This document shows positions 1-11,280 of a stretch of 43,244 bases of DNA, in pieces. Where the stretch lies: contig CAKJVC010000144.1 of assembly GCA_918026815.1 (NCBI GenBank), positions 1-43,244 of the forward strand, written 5' to 3'. Below the pieces are notes generated by a model. That model made no database searches. It was not told the origin of the DNA and was given only the letters and a program-made list of their open reading frames with translations. This DNA is from Chalara sp. BL73. Taxonomy: Eukaryota > Ascomycota > Leotiomycetes > Helotiales. The position numbers and the translations under genes were made by a program. Every line of letters begins with the position of its first letter. Position 1 is the first letter of the stretch.

Positions 1-973
1 GGGCAGAGAGATAGTTTTGAATAAGTCGCCCTGCCTTGCAGCCGGCCGTTAAAAACATTACAAATGCTTTCTACTCACAAGAATCAAAGATGCCCAGGAA
101 ACAGCAACAAAAAGGGATACCAAACGTGATATTATGACTCGTCCACGAAACAATATGTGATCTTCAATTTCATGCCCGGTGACAACCCGAACGGCTATTA
201 TTGAATCTTATATCATTCTGTTATCGAGGTTAAGGATGCTTTTGGTTAATGGTAAAAATTTCGGAGGAAGCTGATGACCTGGTCAGAAGTCCTTCATGTC
301 TATTGACTAAAACTGTCAAACGGTATATCAAATCATGGTATACTCTTTGTGTCTGGTTGGATATATTCGCCCAGCGGGGTGCACCAGGAGGAACGTGAAT
401 ATGAAGAATGACTACTAGTAAACCATGTTGCTAGCTCATACTCGGCGTCCGGAAGCATTTGTACATGATATATGAAAAGAGTTTTGGCATCCAGGAGCCT
501 CCATGTAGTGATAAAGTGCCGTTCCTTTCGTTAGAAAAGTGTTCCATATTTGTATAGTACTTACAGTTTATAACTGTATATGAGACACCGAAAATGGGCG
601 AGCAGCTCAAACCTGAAGGCACCATTCACAAAAGTCGATAACCTATTCCAAAAAAAAAAAAAAAAAAAACACACACAAACAATAGCGCTGCCGAAGTATG
701 TGCATTGTAGGCAATTCCGCAGATAAATACAATCCCATCGTTCAGTCATAATATCCTCCCCCAATCCCAGATATGCACCTAAACAAATATGCAAGAAGAT
801 TCCCAAAGCCAAATATGCAAATTAATTCCTAGCGAAATAAAAGATCTGCAAATAAAGGGTATTATGCAACTGATCCCAACTTCTGGGGTTATGCAGTCCT
901 GAACTCCAGTCATGCCCAATCATGCTCTCGACATATGTACGTGTTCGCTTAAATATAGGAAAAGCAAACATGC
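1..973. other. Intergenic, downstream of the Whi5-like gene
   Basis: No convincing gene. The stretch is AT-rich and holds an uninterrupted run of about 20 A at 650-669, followed by a short CA-rich stretch. Open frames here are short (at most 83 codons), lack domain-like composition, and I treat them as chance. It would contain the 3' UTR of the minus-strand gene ending at 974. Confidence 0.6.
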
Positions 974-2473
974 TCAAACCCTCCCAGCTGCCACCCTTCG
1001 CGGGCTGGAGTAGTTCAATACTACCTCCGCTTCATCACTGCTCGAGTCTCCCATCTCATCCAACAAGCGGTCAATGGCATCCTCTTTTGTCTTTCCAGTA
1101 GCTTTGCTTCTTTGTGCGTATGATGGTTGTGATAACGCAGTAGTCCTCAAGGGACCACGTGTGATATCTTGTTGGAACACAACCCTTCTTCCCTGCGCGC
1201 CTCTCGCTCTATCCTGAGGATGAAACTCTGTTCGTAAAGGGCTATTCTGTGGCGATGCCTGGCTGGGCCGGGGAAATTGATGACCCATATTACCGGAATT
1301 GCCAGGACTGCTCATAAATAATAATGTCTCAATGGCATCTTGTTCTTGTAGGGTTTTCTGGCTAGACTGTAGCGGCTTTGGATCATTGTTCAGAGTCACA
1401 CGGTTTGGTGTATGAGGTATCGACGAGGTGGAGGAATTAGATCCTTGACCAGGAATAGTGGGTGGTTTTGAGAATTTTGGAGTGTGAGAACGTCTGGATG
1501 TTGATGTAGGTCGAATCTCGGCCGAAGGCGCTAATGAAGCTTTTGTAGCAGGCTGAGAATTTAATGGAATAGGTGTCGAATGGTCACGCCAGAAGGATTC
1601 GTATGTTCGGGATGTTGGCTCTGATCTCGAGTATAAGTCAAAATCGCCAGCTGGCGCATGAGTTACAGGATTGGCCTGACTGCTCATCTGGCTGCGACTG
1701 GCAATCATAGCAGTTCGTGGAGATGTGATGGGAAAGCGACGGCCGTGCAATGTTGAGGTTGATGACGTTGGTGACCCGGTCTGTGATGCAAGGGACTCGA
1801 CCTCGTCTATCGAATTGGATTGCCATCCATGATTCACTTTGACCATTGCATACGAAAGACGCGTCCGAAGTTCAGAGGAGAGCTGGTGGATGTTATTTTT
1901 AATATCCAAAAGATGCAGGTCCTTGTTTACCTCTCCAATTCTGCTGCTAGCCACAGAAGACACATTACTGACAGTGCTGGTGTTTCTTGAATGGCCACGA
2001 CGCGGTCCATACGGGCTTGGGGGTGAGGGGGCTTTGACATGTCCGTCTGCAGTTCTCTTTTGGCCGGCAGTCGCGATATTTGGACGGGCGGTTTCGGAAC
2101 TTATCAGTGGCTCTTGGGCAGCGGCGAGTTGCGAGAGCTGCGATAGTTGCGAAAGCTGGTTGTCTTGATTCGTACTTTGCGAGGAAAAGCCATCGGAACT
2201 TGAAGTCGGTGGAGTGGAAGCACTATCGGTGGACTGCGAATTATTGCTCGACATGGGCTGCACTGCGCTCTCTTGGGAGTCTTCCATAATTAGTCCGCTC
2301 CCACCAGTTCTTCTTTTTGACTGGGATGATTCGTGGTTGGCTATGTAGCCGTCATAAATCGTATTGATGTTCGTGTGGCTATCCGCGTGCGCGAGTTCTT
2401 CCGTGGGACGGTGAGCACTAGAAGGATGCGGAAGTTGACTAAGAGCAGCAACAGCTAACTGATGAGCGTCCAT
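974..2473 (-). CDS. Whi5/Nrm1-family G1/S transcriptional repressor (499 aa)
   Basis: Single exon. The ATG at 2473 is used because the open frame three bases further upstream begins with TTG. The protein is Ser/Pro/Gln-rich and probably mostly disordered. Around residues 201-228 is a short helical block (ELRTRLSYAMVKVNHGW) that matches the GTB motif by which Whi5 and Nrm1 bind SBF/MBF transcription factors. A second conserved-looking block is at about 380-392 (AIETLLFMSSPGN). Many S/T-P sites (for example in SPPSPY, HTPKF, ASPQNSP) fit control by cyclin-dependent kinase, which is how this family is released from promoters. A QLSQLSQL run at about 105-116 is low-complexity. By family knowledge it should act in the nucleus to repress G1/S genes. 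Whether it is nearer Whi5 or Nrm1 cannot be decided here. Fta1 lies upstream on the same strand, about 1.1 kb away. Confidence 0.75.
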   Translation of the reverse strand: MDAHQLAVAALSQLPHPSSAHRPTEELAHADSHTNINTIYDGYIANHESSQSKRRTGGSGLIMEDSQESAVQPMSSNNSQSTDSASTPPTSSSDGFSSQSTNQDNQLSQLSQLSQLAAAQEPLISSETARPNIATAGQKRTADGHVKAPSPPSPYGPRRGHSRNTSTVSNVSSVASSRIGEVNKDLHLLDIKNNIHQLSSELRTRLSYAMVKVNHGWQSNSIDEVESLASQTGSPTSSTSTLHGRRFPITSPRTAMIASRSQMSSQANPVTHAPAGDFDLYSRSEPTSRTYESFWRDHSTPIPLNSQPATKASLAPSAEIRPTSTSRRSHTPKFSKPPTIPGQGSNSSTSSIPHTPNRVTLNNDPKPLQSSQKTLQEQDAIETLLFMSSPGNSGNMGHQFPRPSQASPQNSPLRTEFHPQDRARGAQGRRVVFQQDITRGPLRTTALSQPSYAQRSKATGKTKEDAIDRLLDEMGDSSSDEAEVVLNYSSPRRVAAGRV

Positions 2474-3595
2474 CAATAATATATGGTAATCGAATCGATA
2501 TACCTGTCGCTATTGTTTATCGAAGTTAAGAGTGGTAAATAATGCTAGTGAGAAGAAGATGAAAACGGTGGTGCGCGAATCAGCGATTGGCTGCTGCCAC
2601 GCGTTCTGACTCGGGAGGCAGACGTGTTCGTGACTCTAGAGGCTTGTCGATGTTTGATTCTGTAAAGCATGAAGACTATTCGTATAGAAGTGCGATTAGC
2701 TAGGTAGTTGAATAGCGATACTGTCTCTTCAAAACGGTATGTATGATCGTGCGATTCTTTCCTTGGGAGCGTCGGTCGTGAAGGGAAGGTCACCACCCCA
2801 CTTTGTGTCTGTCCCGCTATGAGAGAGAAAGCGCGAAGCCCCGTGATATTCTGTCAGCCAGTTGGATGACAGCCTCGATTATCGCCTGTCTATAAACCCG
2901 ATTATTCGCACTTTGAAAATTTTGGGTATTCAAATACAATTCACCAAACGAAAAGGATAAGTTGGAAATATGACTCTTTAAGAAGTTGGCATGAGATTTT
3001 GGTCTTGGACATGAGTCAATCCAGGAGCGGCTCCAAAGTATTACATCAAAACCCCCAGAACCATCAGCCAGATTTTCAAAATGTTAATATCAAGTCTTTG
3101 CAATTCTTTTGCACAATATTTACAATCTCTGTTGATTAAGCTAATTTTTCCGAAATTGAGATACCATGGAACTAGAGCTAGAACTTAAATCAACTCAGAA
3201 GTATGGTACCCTAATCCTGTATTGCAATCAGGTTGATATATTTGCTGACTGTACTCCCTGATATACGCAATCGCTAACGCTTGTAGGGAGATGGTGGCAC
3301 GCCTGATGTGAGCGCTAGATCAACCAAGTGCCTCGCGGACTTCTGAGTTAACCTTATATTGTTTGGTGGGAGGCTAGACCTGACATCTGAGCTCATAGTG
3401 CTAACCGCGTCCTGTCAACAATTTAGGTATCCTATTAATCGTGAACTCTGGACTTGAGAGACGTCTCGAGCCTCTTTGGTGTTGTACTTCCGAGTGATCA
3501 TGATGTATGACTAGCCAGATAGTAATTCGTGCTCACTCTTGTTTCATAGTTTGGAGTCTTTGGATTCTGAGCATTTCTCAACCCAGCTTCAAAAT
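2474..3595. other. Intergenic: upstream region of the Whi5-like gene
   Basis: This 1.1 kb holds the promoter of the minus-strand Whi5-like gene and the 3' end of fta1. An ACGCGT hexamer lies at 2599-2604. No other coding signal is convincing; an 83-codon frame at 2545-2796 lacks recognisable features. Confidence 0.55.
2599..2604. promoter_or_regulatory. Candidate MCB element (ACGCGT) upstream of the Whi5/Nrm1-like gene
   Basis: A palindromic ACGCGT, the MluI cell-cycle box bound by MBF in yeasts, lies about 126 bp upstream of the predicted start of the G1/S repressor. Yeast NRM1 genes are themselves MBF targets, so the position is sensible. The hexamer also occurs several times elsewhere in the window (for example near 1860, 8916, 27606, 36187, 36817 and 40500), so chance is a real possibility. 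Confidence 0.3.
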
Positions 3596-4636
3596 TCAGC
3601 CATGGCTTCCCTTCAAAATAGTCCTGCCTCTAGCAATCTCGATCAGATTTTCGATGAGGTCCCAGGTAGCTTGACGCTGAGCACTATCTTCAATATACGC
3701 TGGGTCGGTGAGCTTTATCTTCCCTTCGCCACCAACCACGAACGCGCCACAAGCTATCCTAAGTATTTTCACCCTCTCATGGGTGATATCCAGCGCCAGA
3801 TGCGAATTCAGATAATCTGAAAACGCAGCCATGAAGGGATGTGGCTGGCCTGTATCTTTCTCTCCGATGTTCTTCCCGGTCTGAATAAGACGTTCCACTT
3901 CTTCTTTTGCAACGATAAAATCCATTGTCTTGAGAGAAGGTATTGTACTTGGTACATCGAACCCAATCACTATCTGAACATCTTTGATGATCCTTGCCAC
4001 CATGCTTCCAGCTTGTACTGATCTTATTGATACACCGTCCTCATCAGTCAGCAGACTTGTAATATATTTCTCCAGTGCATCTGTCAAATATGTTCCTCCC
4101 AGATGCAATATCGATGCCCTCGTATCAAAAGTCGAAGACAAGAACTTCGTAAAGGTTTCTCGGAGCGATCCTGGCATACGCGTCAAGAGTAATGGAAAGT
4201 GCTCAAACCCATCTGCTTCTTCCATGGTCGTATCATATGCCTCCTCGCCTTGTGCATGTTTTAGGAGAACTGCGGAGTAGCTGGCTCTCTCATACGTTAT
4301 ATTAATCAGAATGCCGCAGGTGTCTGAGGTGTTGTCCATTGAATGAATAGTCGCATCATCGTGTTCAGACACCCAGATGTCTTCCTTTAGCAACCTTCGC
4401 CAGTTTACCGCCTGCAAAGATCCTACACGCGCCAGAGCGTCATCTAAGTCCAAACCCACACGAACCCCTCTCAGGACGTCTCCTACAAGTATATCTCGCA
4501 GCGTGCGCGCATGCTGCTTCAGAGCCGTGTTGTCTAATAGCGCATTCGCCCCAGCATAGAGAGGGGAGAGCCGATGTAAAGTGAAGGTAGTATTGTAGAG
4601 AGGATATAACGAACGTTCTTTAACAGAAGTTGCCAT
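3596..4636 (-). CDS. fta1: Kinetochore protein Fta1/CENP-L family (346 aa)
   Basis: Single exon with a true ATG at 4636. The N-terminus (PLYNTTFTLHRLSPLY, about residues 12-27) resembles the conserved start of the fungal Sim4-complex subunit Fta1, the CENP-L homologue, and the length fits that family. CENP-L/Fta1 forms part of the constitutive centromere-associated network in the inner kinetochore and pairs with CENP-N. No membrane segment or signal peptide is visible. The start codon is 413 bp from that of the peptidase gene on the other strand, so the two probably share a divergent promoter region. The assignment rests on remembered family features without a search. If wrong, this would be a conserved fungal nuclear protein of unknown role. 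Confidence 0.7.
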   Translation of the reverse strand: MATSVKERSLYPLYNTTFTLHRLSPLYAGANALLDNTALKQHARTLRDILVGDVLRGVRVGLDLDDALARVGSLQAVNWRRLLKEDIWVSEHDDATIHSMDNTSDTCGILINITYERASYSAVLLKHAQGEEAYDTTMEEADGFEHFPLLLTRMPGSLRETFTKFLSSTFDTRASILHLGGTYLTDALEKYITSLLTDEDGVSIRSVQAGSMVARIIKDVQIVIGFDVPSTIPSLKTMDFIVAKEEVERLIQTGKNIGEKDTGQPHPFMAAFSDYLNSHLALDITHERVKILRIACGAFVVGGEGKIKLTDPAYIEDSAQRQATWDLIENLIEIARGRTILKGSHG

Positions 4637-5049
4637 TTTGGTAACTTCAAAAAGGCTCCGGCGCTTCTTGATATTAGGAAACCGAATCCATTCAAGGCCA
4701 GGTCAATTGAATTTGTTGTCAAGTGTTTCCTTTCCGGATTAGAGATTTAACGCGACTTTTCGCGTCCTGAACCCCGCAACGCGACAAGTCAAGCCTGGGC
4801 CAACATTATTAATACAGTATCTGATGTGACTGCTGTTGTCCCCTATACCATCCCTTTATAATACCAACCCTTCAACGATTGGGGGCTTATGCTTCAATGT
4901 AAATGTAATATGGAGCTGGCTGTTTTAGGAAGCTCCATTGGAGAGCTACGAAGGTGGGGGCAGGGGGAGCTGTATCGATGACCTCAACAGTATGAACCTT
5001 TTTCTTCAAGCTTCCACCTACAGCTTTAGCTTTTACATGATCATTCATC
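4637..5049. other. Divergent promoter region, fta1 / carboxypeptidase S-like
   Basis: This 413 bp spacer lies between two divergent start codons and probably holds both promoters. It includes a TTTCGCG-like stretch near 4758 and an AT-rich, TTTATAA-containing stretch near 4855. I see no gene. Confidence 0.5.
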
Positions 5050-6886
5050 ATGGGCTTCAAACCGAAATCATATACTCTTCTTCCACAGGGCGAGCTAGAG
5101 CCTTTGACATCGAAGCAGACTAGACGCTGGAACCTGCGGCGGGTATCACAATGGGTGATTCCTTGTGTGCTTGCTGGAGTCATTATTCTTGCTTTGGTCG
5201 TTAATCAAATAACCAGGAATGGTGATGATAAAATACCAGCTCCAAAAGGAGAGGCATGCCCCCAGTATCCAGCCTTGGAGGCCACATCTGAGAAGCAAAG
5301 AGCCTTGGAGAATGATCTCGAGGATGAATTGAGTAGTGAAGACTTCTTTAACAAGAGCTTGAAAAGAATGCAAGGTGCGATACAGATTGCTACTGAGAGC
5401 TTTGATGATATGGGAGAGGTGGGAGAAGATCATAGGTGGGACGTCTTTATCGGTTTCCAAGAATACTTGGAGAAAACATTCCCTCTTGTGTAAGTGTTGA
5501 CTCCCATTAGAACATCAACTACTAACGGAGCCAGCTTTTCTAAACTCGATGTCCAGAAAATCAATACCTATGGATTGCTTATTGAGTGGAAGGGTAAGGA
5601 CGACTCTCTGAAGCCGTATCTCTTCATGGGACATCAAGACGTTGTTCCAGTCCTGCAAGATACAGTATCGAGATGGACATATCCCCCATACTCGGCTCAT
5701 TATGATGGCAGATATATATGGGGCCGTGGAGGTAGTGATTGCAAGAATGTCGTGATTGGAGTCCTCGAAGCGTTTGAGACTCTGTTGGCAAAGGCATTTG
5801 AGCCAGAGAGGACAATGCTCGTGTCGTTTGGATTCGATGAAGAGATCAGCGGATGGCATGGTGCCCAATTCCTTGCTGATCATATCCTAAAGACAAAGGG
5901 CAAGAACTCACTTGACTTGGTGCTTGATGAGGGAGGACTCGGCATACAGAATCTCTATGGCTCGAAGTTCATTTTACCTGGAGTTGGAGAAAAGGGTGAG
6001 TAATCCTAGACTTCAGTGATGTCGTTCTTGCTGATTAAGAACAGGCTACGTCGACGTTCGAGTAACAGTTGAAACTGCCGGTGGCCACTCATCTGTACCG
6101 CCAGACCACTCCGGTATTGGCATTCTTTCGAGGGTTGTTGCAGCAATAGAAGATAAGCCTTACGAGCCGGAATTGACACCCGTGAACCCCTTCTTTACCA
6201 CACTTCAATGTGGTGCAGAATATGGAACAGAAATAGACTCTGGTCTCCAAAAAGCGATCAAGAAGGCACTGACGTCCAAGTCAGCCGCAAAGAGTGTCGC
6301 AAACCGATTAGCTAAAGACGACATCCGTCAACGTTATCTTATGCAGACTTCACAAGCAGTGGATCTTGTTTCCGGCGGAGTGAAGGTCAACGCTCTTCCC
6401 GAGAAGGTTTTCGCAGTGGTTAACCACCGAGTGGCGGTAGAAAGCAGCGTAAAAGAGGTGCGTACCAACCTCGAGAAGGTGATTACGGAAAGCATACTGC
6501 CAAAATTCTCGTTATCGCTGGATGCATGGGGTTCTGTTTCCGGAAATACCTCGTCCACATCTTTCGGCCAAATCATCTTATCTGATTTCGATAAACCTCT
6601 TGATCCGTCACCGGTCTCGCCTTATGATACGGACGCCTTTAAGACATTTACTGGAACTCTAAAACAGGTATTTGGGAAGGAGTATATCGTCGCGCCAAGT
6701 CTGATGACCGGAAACACTGATACCAAGTTTTATTGGGATCTAACCAAGAACATCTACCGTTTCAGCCCTGTCAGAGAAGAAGGAAGAGCAAATGCGCATA
6801 CCGTGGATGAGAGAATTGGAATGAAGGAACATATTGAGGGAGTGAAGTTTTATGCTCAACTAGTGCTGAATGGTGATAGGAAGTAG
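5050..6886 (+). CDS. Vacuolar carboxypeptidase S-type M20 metallopeptidase (580 aa, 3 exons)
   Basis: Exons are 5050-5489, 5535-5995 and 6045-6886, with introns of 45 and 49 bp. The first intron has a CTAAC branch site only 8 bases before its AG. A single hydrophobic segment near residues 37-53, after a basic N-terminus, predicts a type II membrane anchor as in yeast Cps1. The M20 metal-site motifs are present: GHQD with H180 and D182, GRGGSDCK with D215, and DEE with the catalytic/ligand pair E249-E250. A downstream GGHSS block starts the dimerisation-domain side. The length is close to yeast Cps1 (about 576 aa). By family it removes C-terminal residues from small peptides in the vacuole lumen, using two zinc ions. 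The short open frames seen without splicing are pieces of this one gene. Confidence 0.9.
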
Positions 6887-7473
6887 GAGCGTGAGGTAAA
6901 AAAGCTTAGTGGCATATTGTTTGTATCAATCATATATTATAGGGGTTCAATATTTGAAACTACTCAATGCAAGCGCTTCCTTCGAGAAATCTTGGTAATG
7001 CCTAGATTGAAAAGGCTTCTCGCCTTACATCCTATTTGATATTGCAGGAAAAGTTTAACTCCCCTTGCCAACGAGACATGGAACTTATAGAATCTCACCT
7101 CAGCGATTTGGAAGGATTGTCTGGAATAAATTATTTTGAATACATGGTTCGTCATCTCCTCTGGCAACCAAGTCTACTCTAACAAGCGCAGTTCAGCTAA
7201 AGTCGTTCCACATACAGGTGCTATATCCATTGGAACAGTTGCCGCTCAAAAAGAATATATATCGTGGACAAGAAAATGAGGAAGCAGATTGGCTATACTA
7301 GAACGGGCCCTGTTAGGAAACGGGGTTTGCTTCTCAGGCATGGTGCCGACTAAACATGAAGTGAAAAATGGGGGAAGGGAGCCTGATATTTAACGAGAGA
7401 CATCGCAACAGAGCTTGCAAATGTCTCTGCCCAATTTCGCCCAACTCCATCCGCACAGCTTCCTTCATTCCTA
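6887..7473. other. Convergent intergenic region
   Basis: This region lies between the stop codons of the peptidase (plus) and the cyclase-like gene (minus). It is AT-rich and should contain both 3' UTRs. I see no convincing coding sequence or structured RNA. Confidence 0.5.
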
Positions 7474-8489
7474 CTAGAAGATAGCCAACGCATTCGGCGG
7501 ACTCCCTACACCACCCTTGACGTTTAACGGCTCGCTGCTAAAGAAAAACGTCCACCGTCCCTCCCGTCCACACTCCTCCGCCAGCCCCTCGAAATCAAAA
7601 AGCTCCCCGATCGGCATCCCAAATCCTGCCAGCAGAACCTGATGCATGGCCTCCTCGCTCGGCGGCCACGCTTCGAACCCGGGACAGTCGCCTGCTACGG
7701 CCGCGATCCCCGTGTCCCACAGCCATTCCAGAACTTTCGTGTTGGATTCGATGCCCGGGTACTCAAACGGACGCTTCGCCATGATAGACGCTTGGATGGC
7801 AGGGGAGGAAGAAGCAAAAGCGTGTGTGAACCCCGTGCGCAGCAGCAGGATATCGCCCTCCCTTAACGCGACGTTTGCGTCGGCGAGGATGGTAAGGACC
7901 ATTTGGAGCGGGATGGCGTGGTGCTCGAGCGGGTTGTACGGGATGTTGTGTTTCCGGGCATAAGATAGGAAATCCACAAGCACGCCCCGCCCCACGATGC
8001 CCTGTTGCCAGGCGTGGATGCCTAGCTTGGACGTCTTGCCCGAGAGGATCTCGGCTTGGGTCAGGCCGTTGTAGAATCTCCCGTCGTCGAAACCCCAGTG
8101 TCGGAGCCCGTCCCATTGCGTGCTTGTCTGCGTGTTGAATTCAATCCTGTCGTCCTATTCTCGTCATCAGTCCCTTTTCGTTGTCCCTAATTCCGGCTCT
8201 AAAAGGAGAGATGGAGGGGGAAATGTACGTTCATGTTTGGCGCGATCTGGAATATTTCGTGCTTCATGACTTCTCGGAACCCACCTGTCGTCTTCATCTG
8301 CTCAAGTGACCAATTAAGCCCAATACGCACGCCGGTGCGAATTTCTTTTGCGGCAGCGACGGTGCGTTCTGGGGTTAAGAGGTTGAGGGTTCCGAGCTCA
8401 TCATCTGGGCCATAAAGACCCCACGCAGAGTGTGGTGGGTGCGAGGAGTCAAGTGGTAGCTCTAAGAACTTGGGGCGCATGCTGGACAT
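7474..8489 (-). CDS. Cyclase / kynurenine-formamidase-like metal hydrolase (313 aa, 2 exons)
   Basis: Exons are 8489-8229 and 8154-7474; the 74 bp intron has a GTACAT donor and an AATAG acceptor. The ATG at 8489 is chosen because the longer open frame upstream begins with TTG. The spliced protein matches the fungal branch of the Cyclase family (PF04199). Features are an N-terminal LGTLNLLTPE block, FNTQTSTQWDGLRHWG across the metal site where bacterial members carry HxGTHxD, then GRGVLVDF and GDILLLRTGF, and an Asp/His-bearing C-terminal half. Characterised relatives hydrolyse cyclic amides or N-formyl compounds such as N-formylkynurenine; the substrate here is unknown. It is followed upstream on the same strand by the AtuA-like and alcohol dehydrogenase genes, which hints at a shared catabolic role. 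Confidence 0.82.
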
Positions 8490-9042
8490 GATTTCTTGGG
8501 GCAAACTTTCCTCCAGAGATCTTGTCTTTTGTCGAGTAGTGTTCAGGTACCACTCAGCGATATACAAGATCTGCTGATATATGGCTTCAATTTAGGAACA
8601 CGTACACCAGGAATATAAAAATTTGTTGCCCAAAATTTAAAGATCAAGCACAACCTCATGCCCTCATGCCCTCATGCATATACAGATATATATAGCGAAC
8701 GGCGGTTAGCTTATTCTCCAAAGCCCAGCTGTACGAGATACATGGGGCAAAAGCAGCCACCCTCCCCGCAATGATTGTTAGTTTGCGAAGAACCGATTAA
8801 ACCCGAGATGGTGGGTTGTATGCCTAAATCGAATATTTTAACGGCAAACCTTATCCTCATTCTATGACTGTCATGCAAGCGATAATAGGGGAAGTTAACA
8901 GACAACATGGGCAGAGACGCGTATAGGAGCTGCGCGCACAGCCCAAAAGCAATATATTAACCAACTCTTCCTCTCAAGACTGGGAGGTTGTTACATGGAA
9001 TTCATAGTCGCCAACATCTTCCTATATACAAAACGGTAAAAC
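8490..9042. other. Intergenic between cyclase-like and AtuA-like genes
   Basis: This is the upstream region of the cyclase-like gene and downstream region of the AtuA-like gene, both on the minus strand. It contains a small tandem repeat (8654-8676) and a TA-rich run near 8685-8695 that could serve as a TATA element for the cyclase-like gene. No coding region is supported. Confidence 0.5.
8654..8676. repeat. Tandem repeat, three copies of CCCTCATG (first copy incomplete)
   Basis: The 8-base unit occurs at 8661-8668 and 8669-8676, and a 7-base partial copy lies at 8654-8660. It sits about 165-190 bp upstream of the cyclase-like start codon. The function is unknown. It could be a repeated factor-binding site or simple slippage. 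Confidence 0.6.
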
Positions 9043-11280
9043 CTAAACTCTCCCACGATCTAGGAACTTCTTCGGGATGTCAACTGTTTTCGCTCTCAAA
9101 TACTCCATGCAATTCTTTCCTAGGGTATCATAGTTGGAACAAGAATTATACCCTCTGTCCAGATGATCATGAAGCAGGAAATGCACAGCTCTCAAGCCAG
9201 GGATCTCAAATCTGTCGATAGGTTTGCCCTTGTATTCCTCAGGACCCAACAATTCCTTGATCTTATCAATGGTAAGTATACTACGTAGCCAGTCCCATTC
9301 GTCGTCGTGGCGGACGAAGAATCCGTTATTGCAATCCGAAGCTTTGTCTCCGCCACGACCGAGAACGATATACCCGAGTGGTGCACGAACAGTCTCACCG
9401 AAGGCCGAGAGATCAATTGGGTTGTCGGTCTCGTATGAAGGTTGTTGACGAGGATATTCTTTTGTGATGGCTGGAGGATCGAGTTTTATGATTCTTTCAT
9501 CATCATAGAGGAGGTGTACTTGGTGGTTGAGATCTGATTGCGGAAGTAGCGTTACCCAGTATTCATAATACGGCTTTCCTTCAGCTTGTCTCATATCATT
9601 GCCAAGAGATGCTCCAGGCACACCCTCCAGGAATGTTACCATTGACCGCCTGAAAAATCCATCGGGGTTGTCCATTCGCAATAGCTCCTTATCGCTAGAC
9701 TGTGCGAACACTCGGAAGTCAACAGTTGCAACATCCTGGTTCTTTGCATCTATTGGTGACGATCCATTCACGTGGAACTTTAGCAGCGAAAACTTCTTGA
9801 TCGTCTCCTCACCAAGCGACTCCTTGATTTGATCTTCAGTCCATTTTGCTTTCTCTTCGATATCAAGGCCAACAAGATAGATATGGTATTCAGCTTGAAA
9901 ACCAGCAGGCGCAGTGATTCTATATTAAATTAGTTGTAGTCGATATCATTCTCATTCATACATACCCAATTTTTGTGGTTGGTGGTGGTGGCAACCCCTT
10001 AATGCCAGTAACTTTAACTCTGTCTTCTCCTATTTGTTCCATTTTCATGCCTGAAATCTCTGCAGTTACATCGCAATTGTAGTATAGTGGCCCCTGAATC
10101 TCATAGAGAAGTTGACTCGTAACAGAGCCCACTGTAATTACACCTCCAGTGTTCTCTTCTTTTGTCATAATGATAGTTCTATCATTAAATTAGCACAGTT
10201 TTTGTCGATTTTATATGCAGGACCTGAAGCTGGAGAGCTTGTCCTACGAGCCCAAACCACAAGTCAGACAGGCTGTCGGCTCCCGAGACTGCTCTTCTGC
10301 TCCCAGGGGGAATCAAAACTTTTGGAAGGAAATAGGACGAACCCATCATAATCAATCTCACCAATGGGGAAACCAACATTCAGATGCTTTCCTGATTTTA
10401 AAATATCTTTGAAAGCAGAGTAATAACCACCACATACGTAGGAGGCACATTCAAGCAAGTCTAGATATACGTTAGTGATAATTCCTGGTCCATCCTCTAC
10501 TAAAACTTACGCCCTGCAATAAGAGAGGCTGCCAGCTCGTCAAATTGATCAGACTTCCAGTCATGCCACCACCTAACCAATGTTAGTTTGCGTATACATT
10601 CAGATGAAAGAGACTTACGCCGCCGCGCCAATGGCAGGAGCTGCATCTGCCACACGACCGCAAATAACAATATCTGCTCCTTGTCTAAACGCCTCCGCGA
10701 TACCTAATCCACCAAGATAAGCCTGAGCGCAAATTGGTTCGAGCCCCAGCTCTGCCAATGCTTTCCCATGCATCAAGCTCTCAAATTTCTCTCCTTTAGC
10801 AATGTGTTTATTGGTTGCTTCGGTAACATCGTCTCCTTCAACCCAGGCGACCTTCATAGGATATCCTGCATCCTCACACATCTTCTTTGTATACTTCGCA
10901 AGAATCTCTGTGTCACTCGCACCCGCATTTACCGCTAGTTTTATCTTGTTCTTGGAAAGGTGTGGGATAGCAGGCCTCAAACAATCCGGAAAGTTCTCTG
11001 CAAACATAGCATGCTTGACGCTTTCATCGACGTTCCAGCCTTGATGGTGGCCTGTTCCAGTTATGCCAAGCGTGTTCTCCTTGCCGGCTGCTGCTTTCTT
11101 CTGGTTGGCAACTTTTCCGGCCCCGTGGATGGTCATTGTCAACTCTGACAGCCAATCGCCCATAATCACATCGATATCTTCATGTTTGGCCAGCTGCTCG
11201 ATGGCAAACACACGATCGGAGTAACCTCCTGAGGCACCACCAATCCTCACCGGGCGTTTACGGCTAGATACTGGGGACAT
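9043..11280 (-). CDS. AtuA-like (DUF1446) protein, 643 aa, 5 exons
   Basis: Exons are 11280-10619, 10572-10511, 10460-10343, 10178-9966 and 9919-9043, with introns of 46, 50, 164 and 46 bp. The N-terminal part (RIGGASGGYSDR near the start, GGLGIAEAF and GADIVICGRVAD around residues 190-215) matches the acyclic terpene utilisation AtuA / DUF1446 family (PF07287). The last exon carries the separate C-terminal domain common in fungal and some bacterial members (APLGYIVLGRGGDK, RSGDK-like; ferredoxin-fold AtuA-like domain). In Pseudomonas, atuA belongs to the citronellol/geraniol degradation cluster, but the biochemical activity is not established. No acyl-CoA carboxylase genes are nearby, so the terpene role should not be assumed. 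The third intron is unusually long and has a weak GTTCGT donor, but joining across it restores the family sequence exactly in frame. Confidence 0.85.

Noticed and set aside
2080..2289. Plus-strand frames inside the Whi5-like gene
   Set aside because: They are shadows of the minus-strand coding frame in a low-complexity Ser/Gln region.
2545..2796. 83-codon minus-strand frame upstream of the Whi5-like gene
   Set aside because: No family features; it overlaps the expected promoter and has Arg/Ser-biased random composition.
7668..7685. GGTTCGAA tRNA-like motif
   Set aside because: It is part of the cyclase-like coding sequence (PGFEAW).
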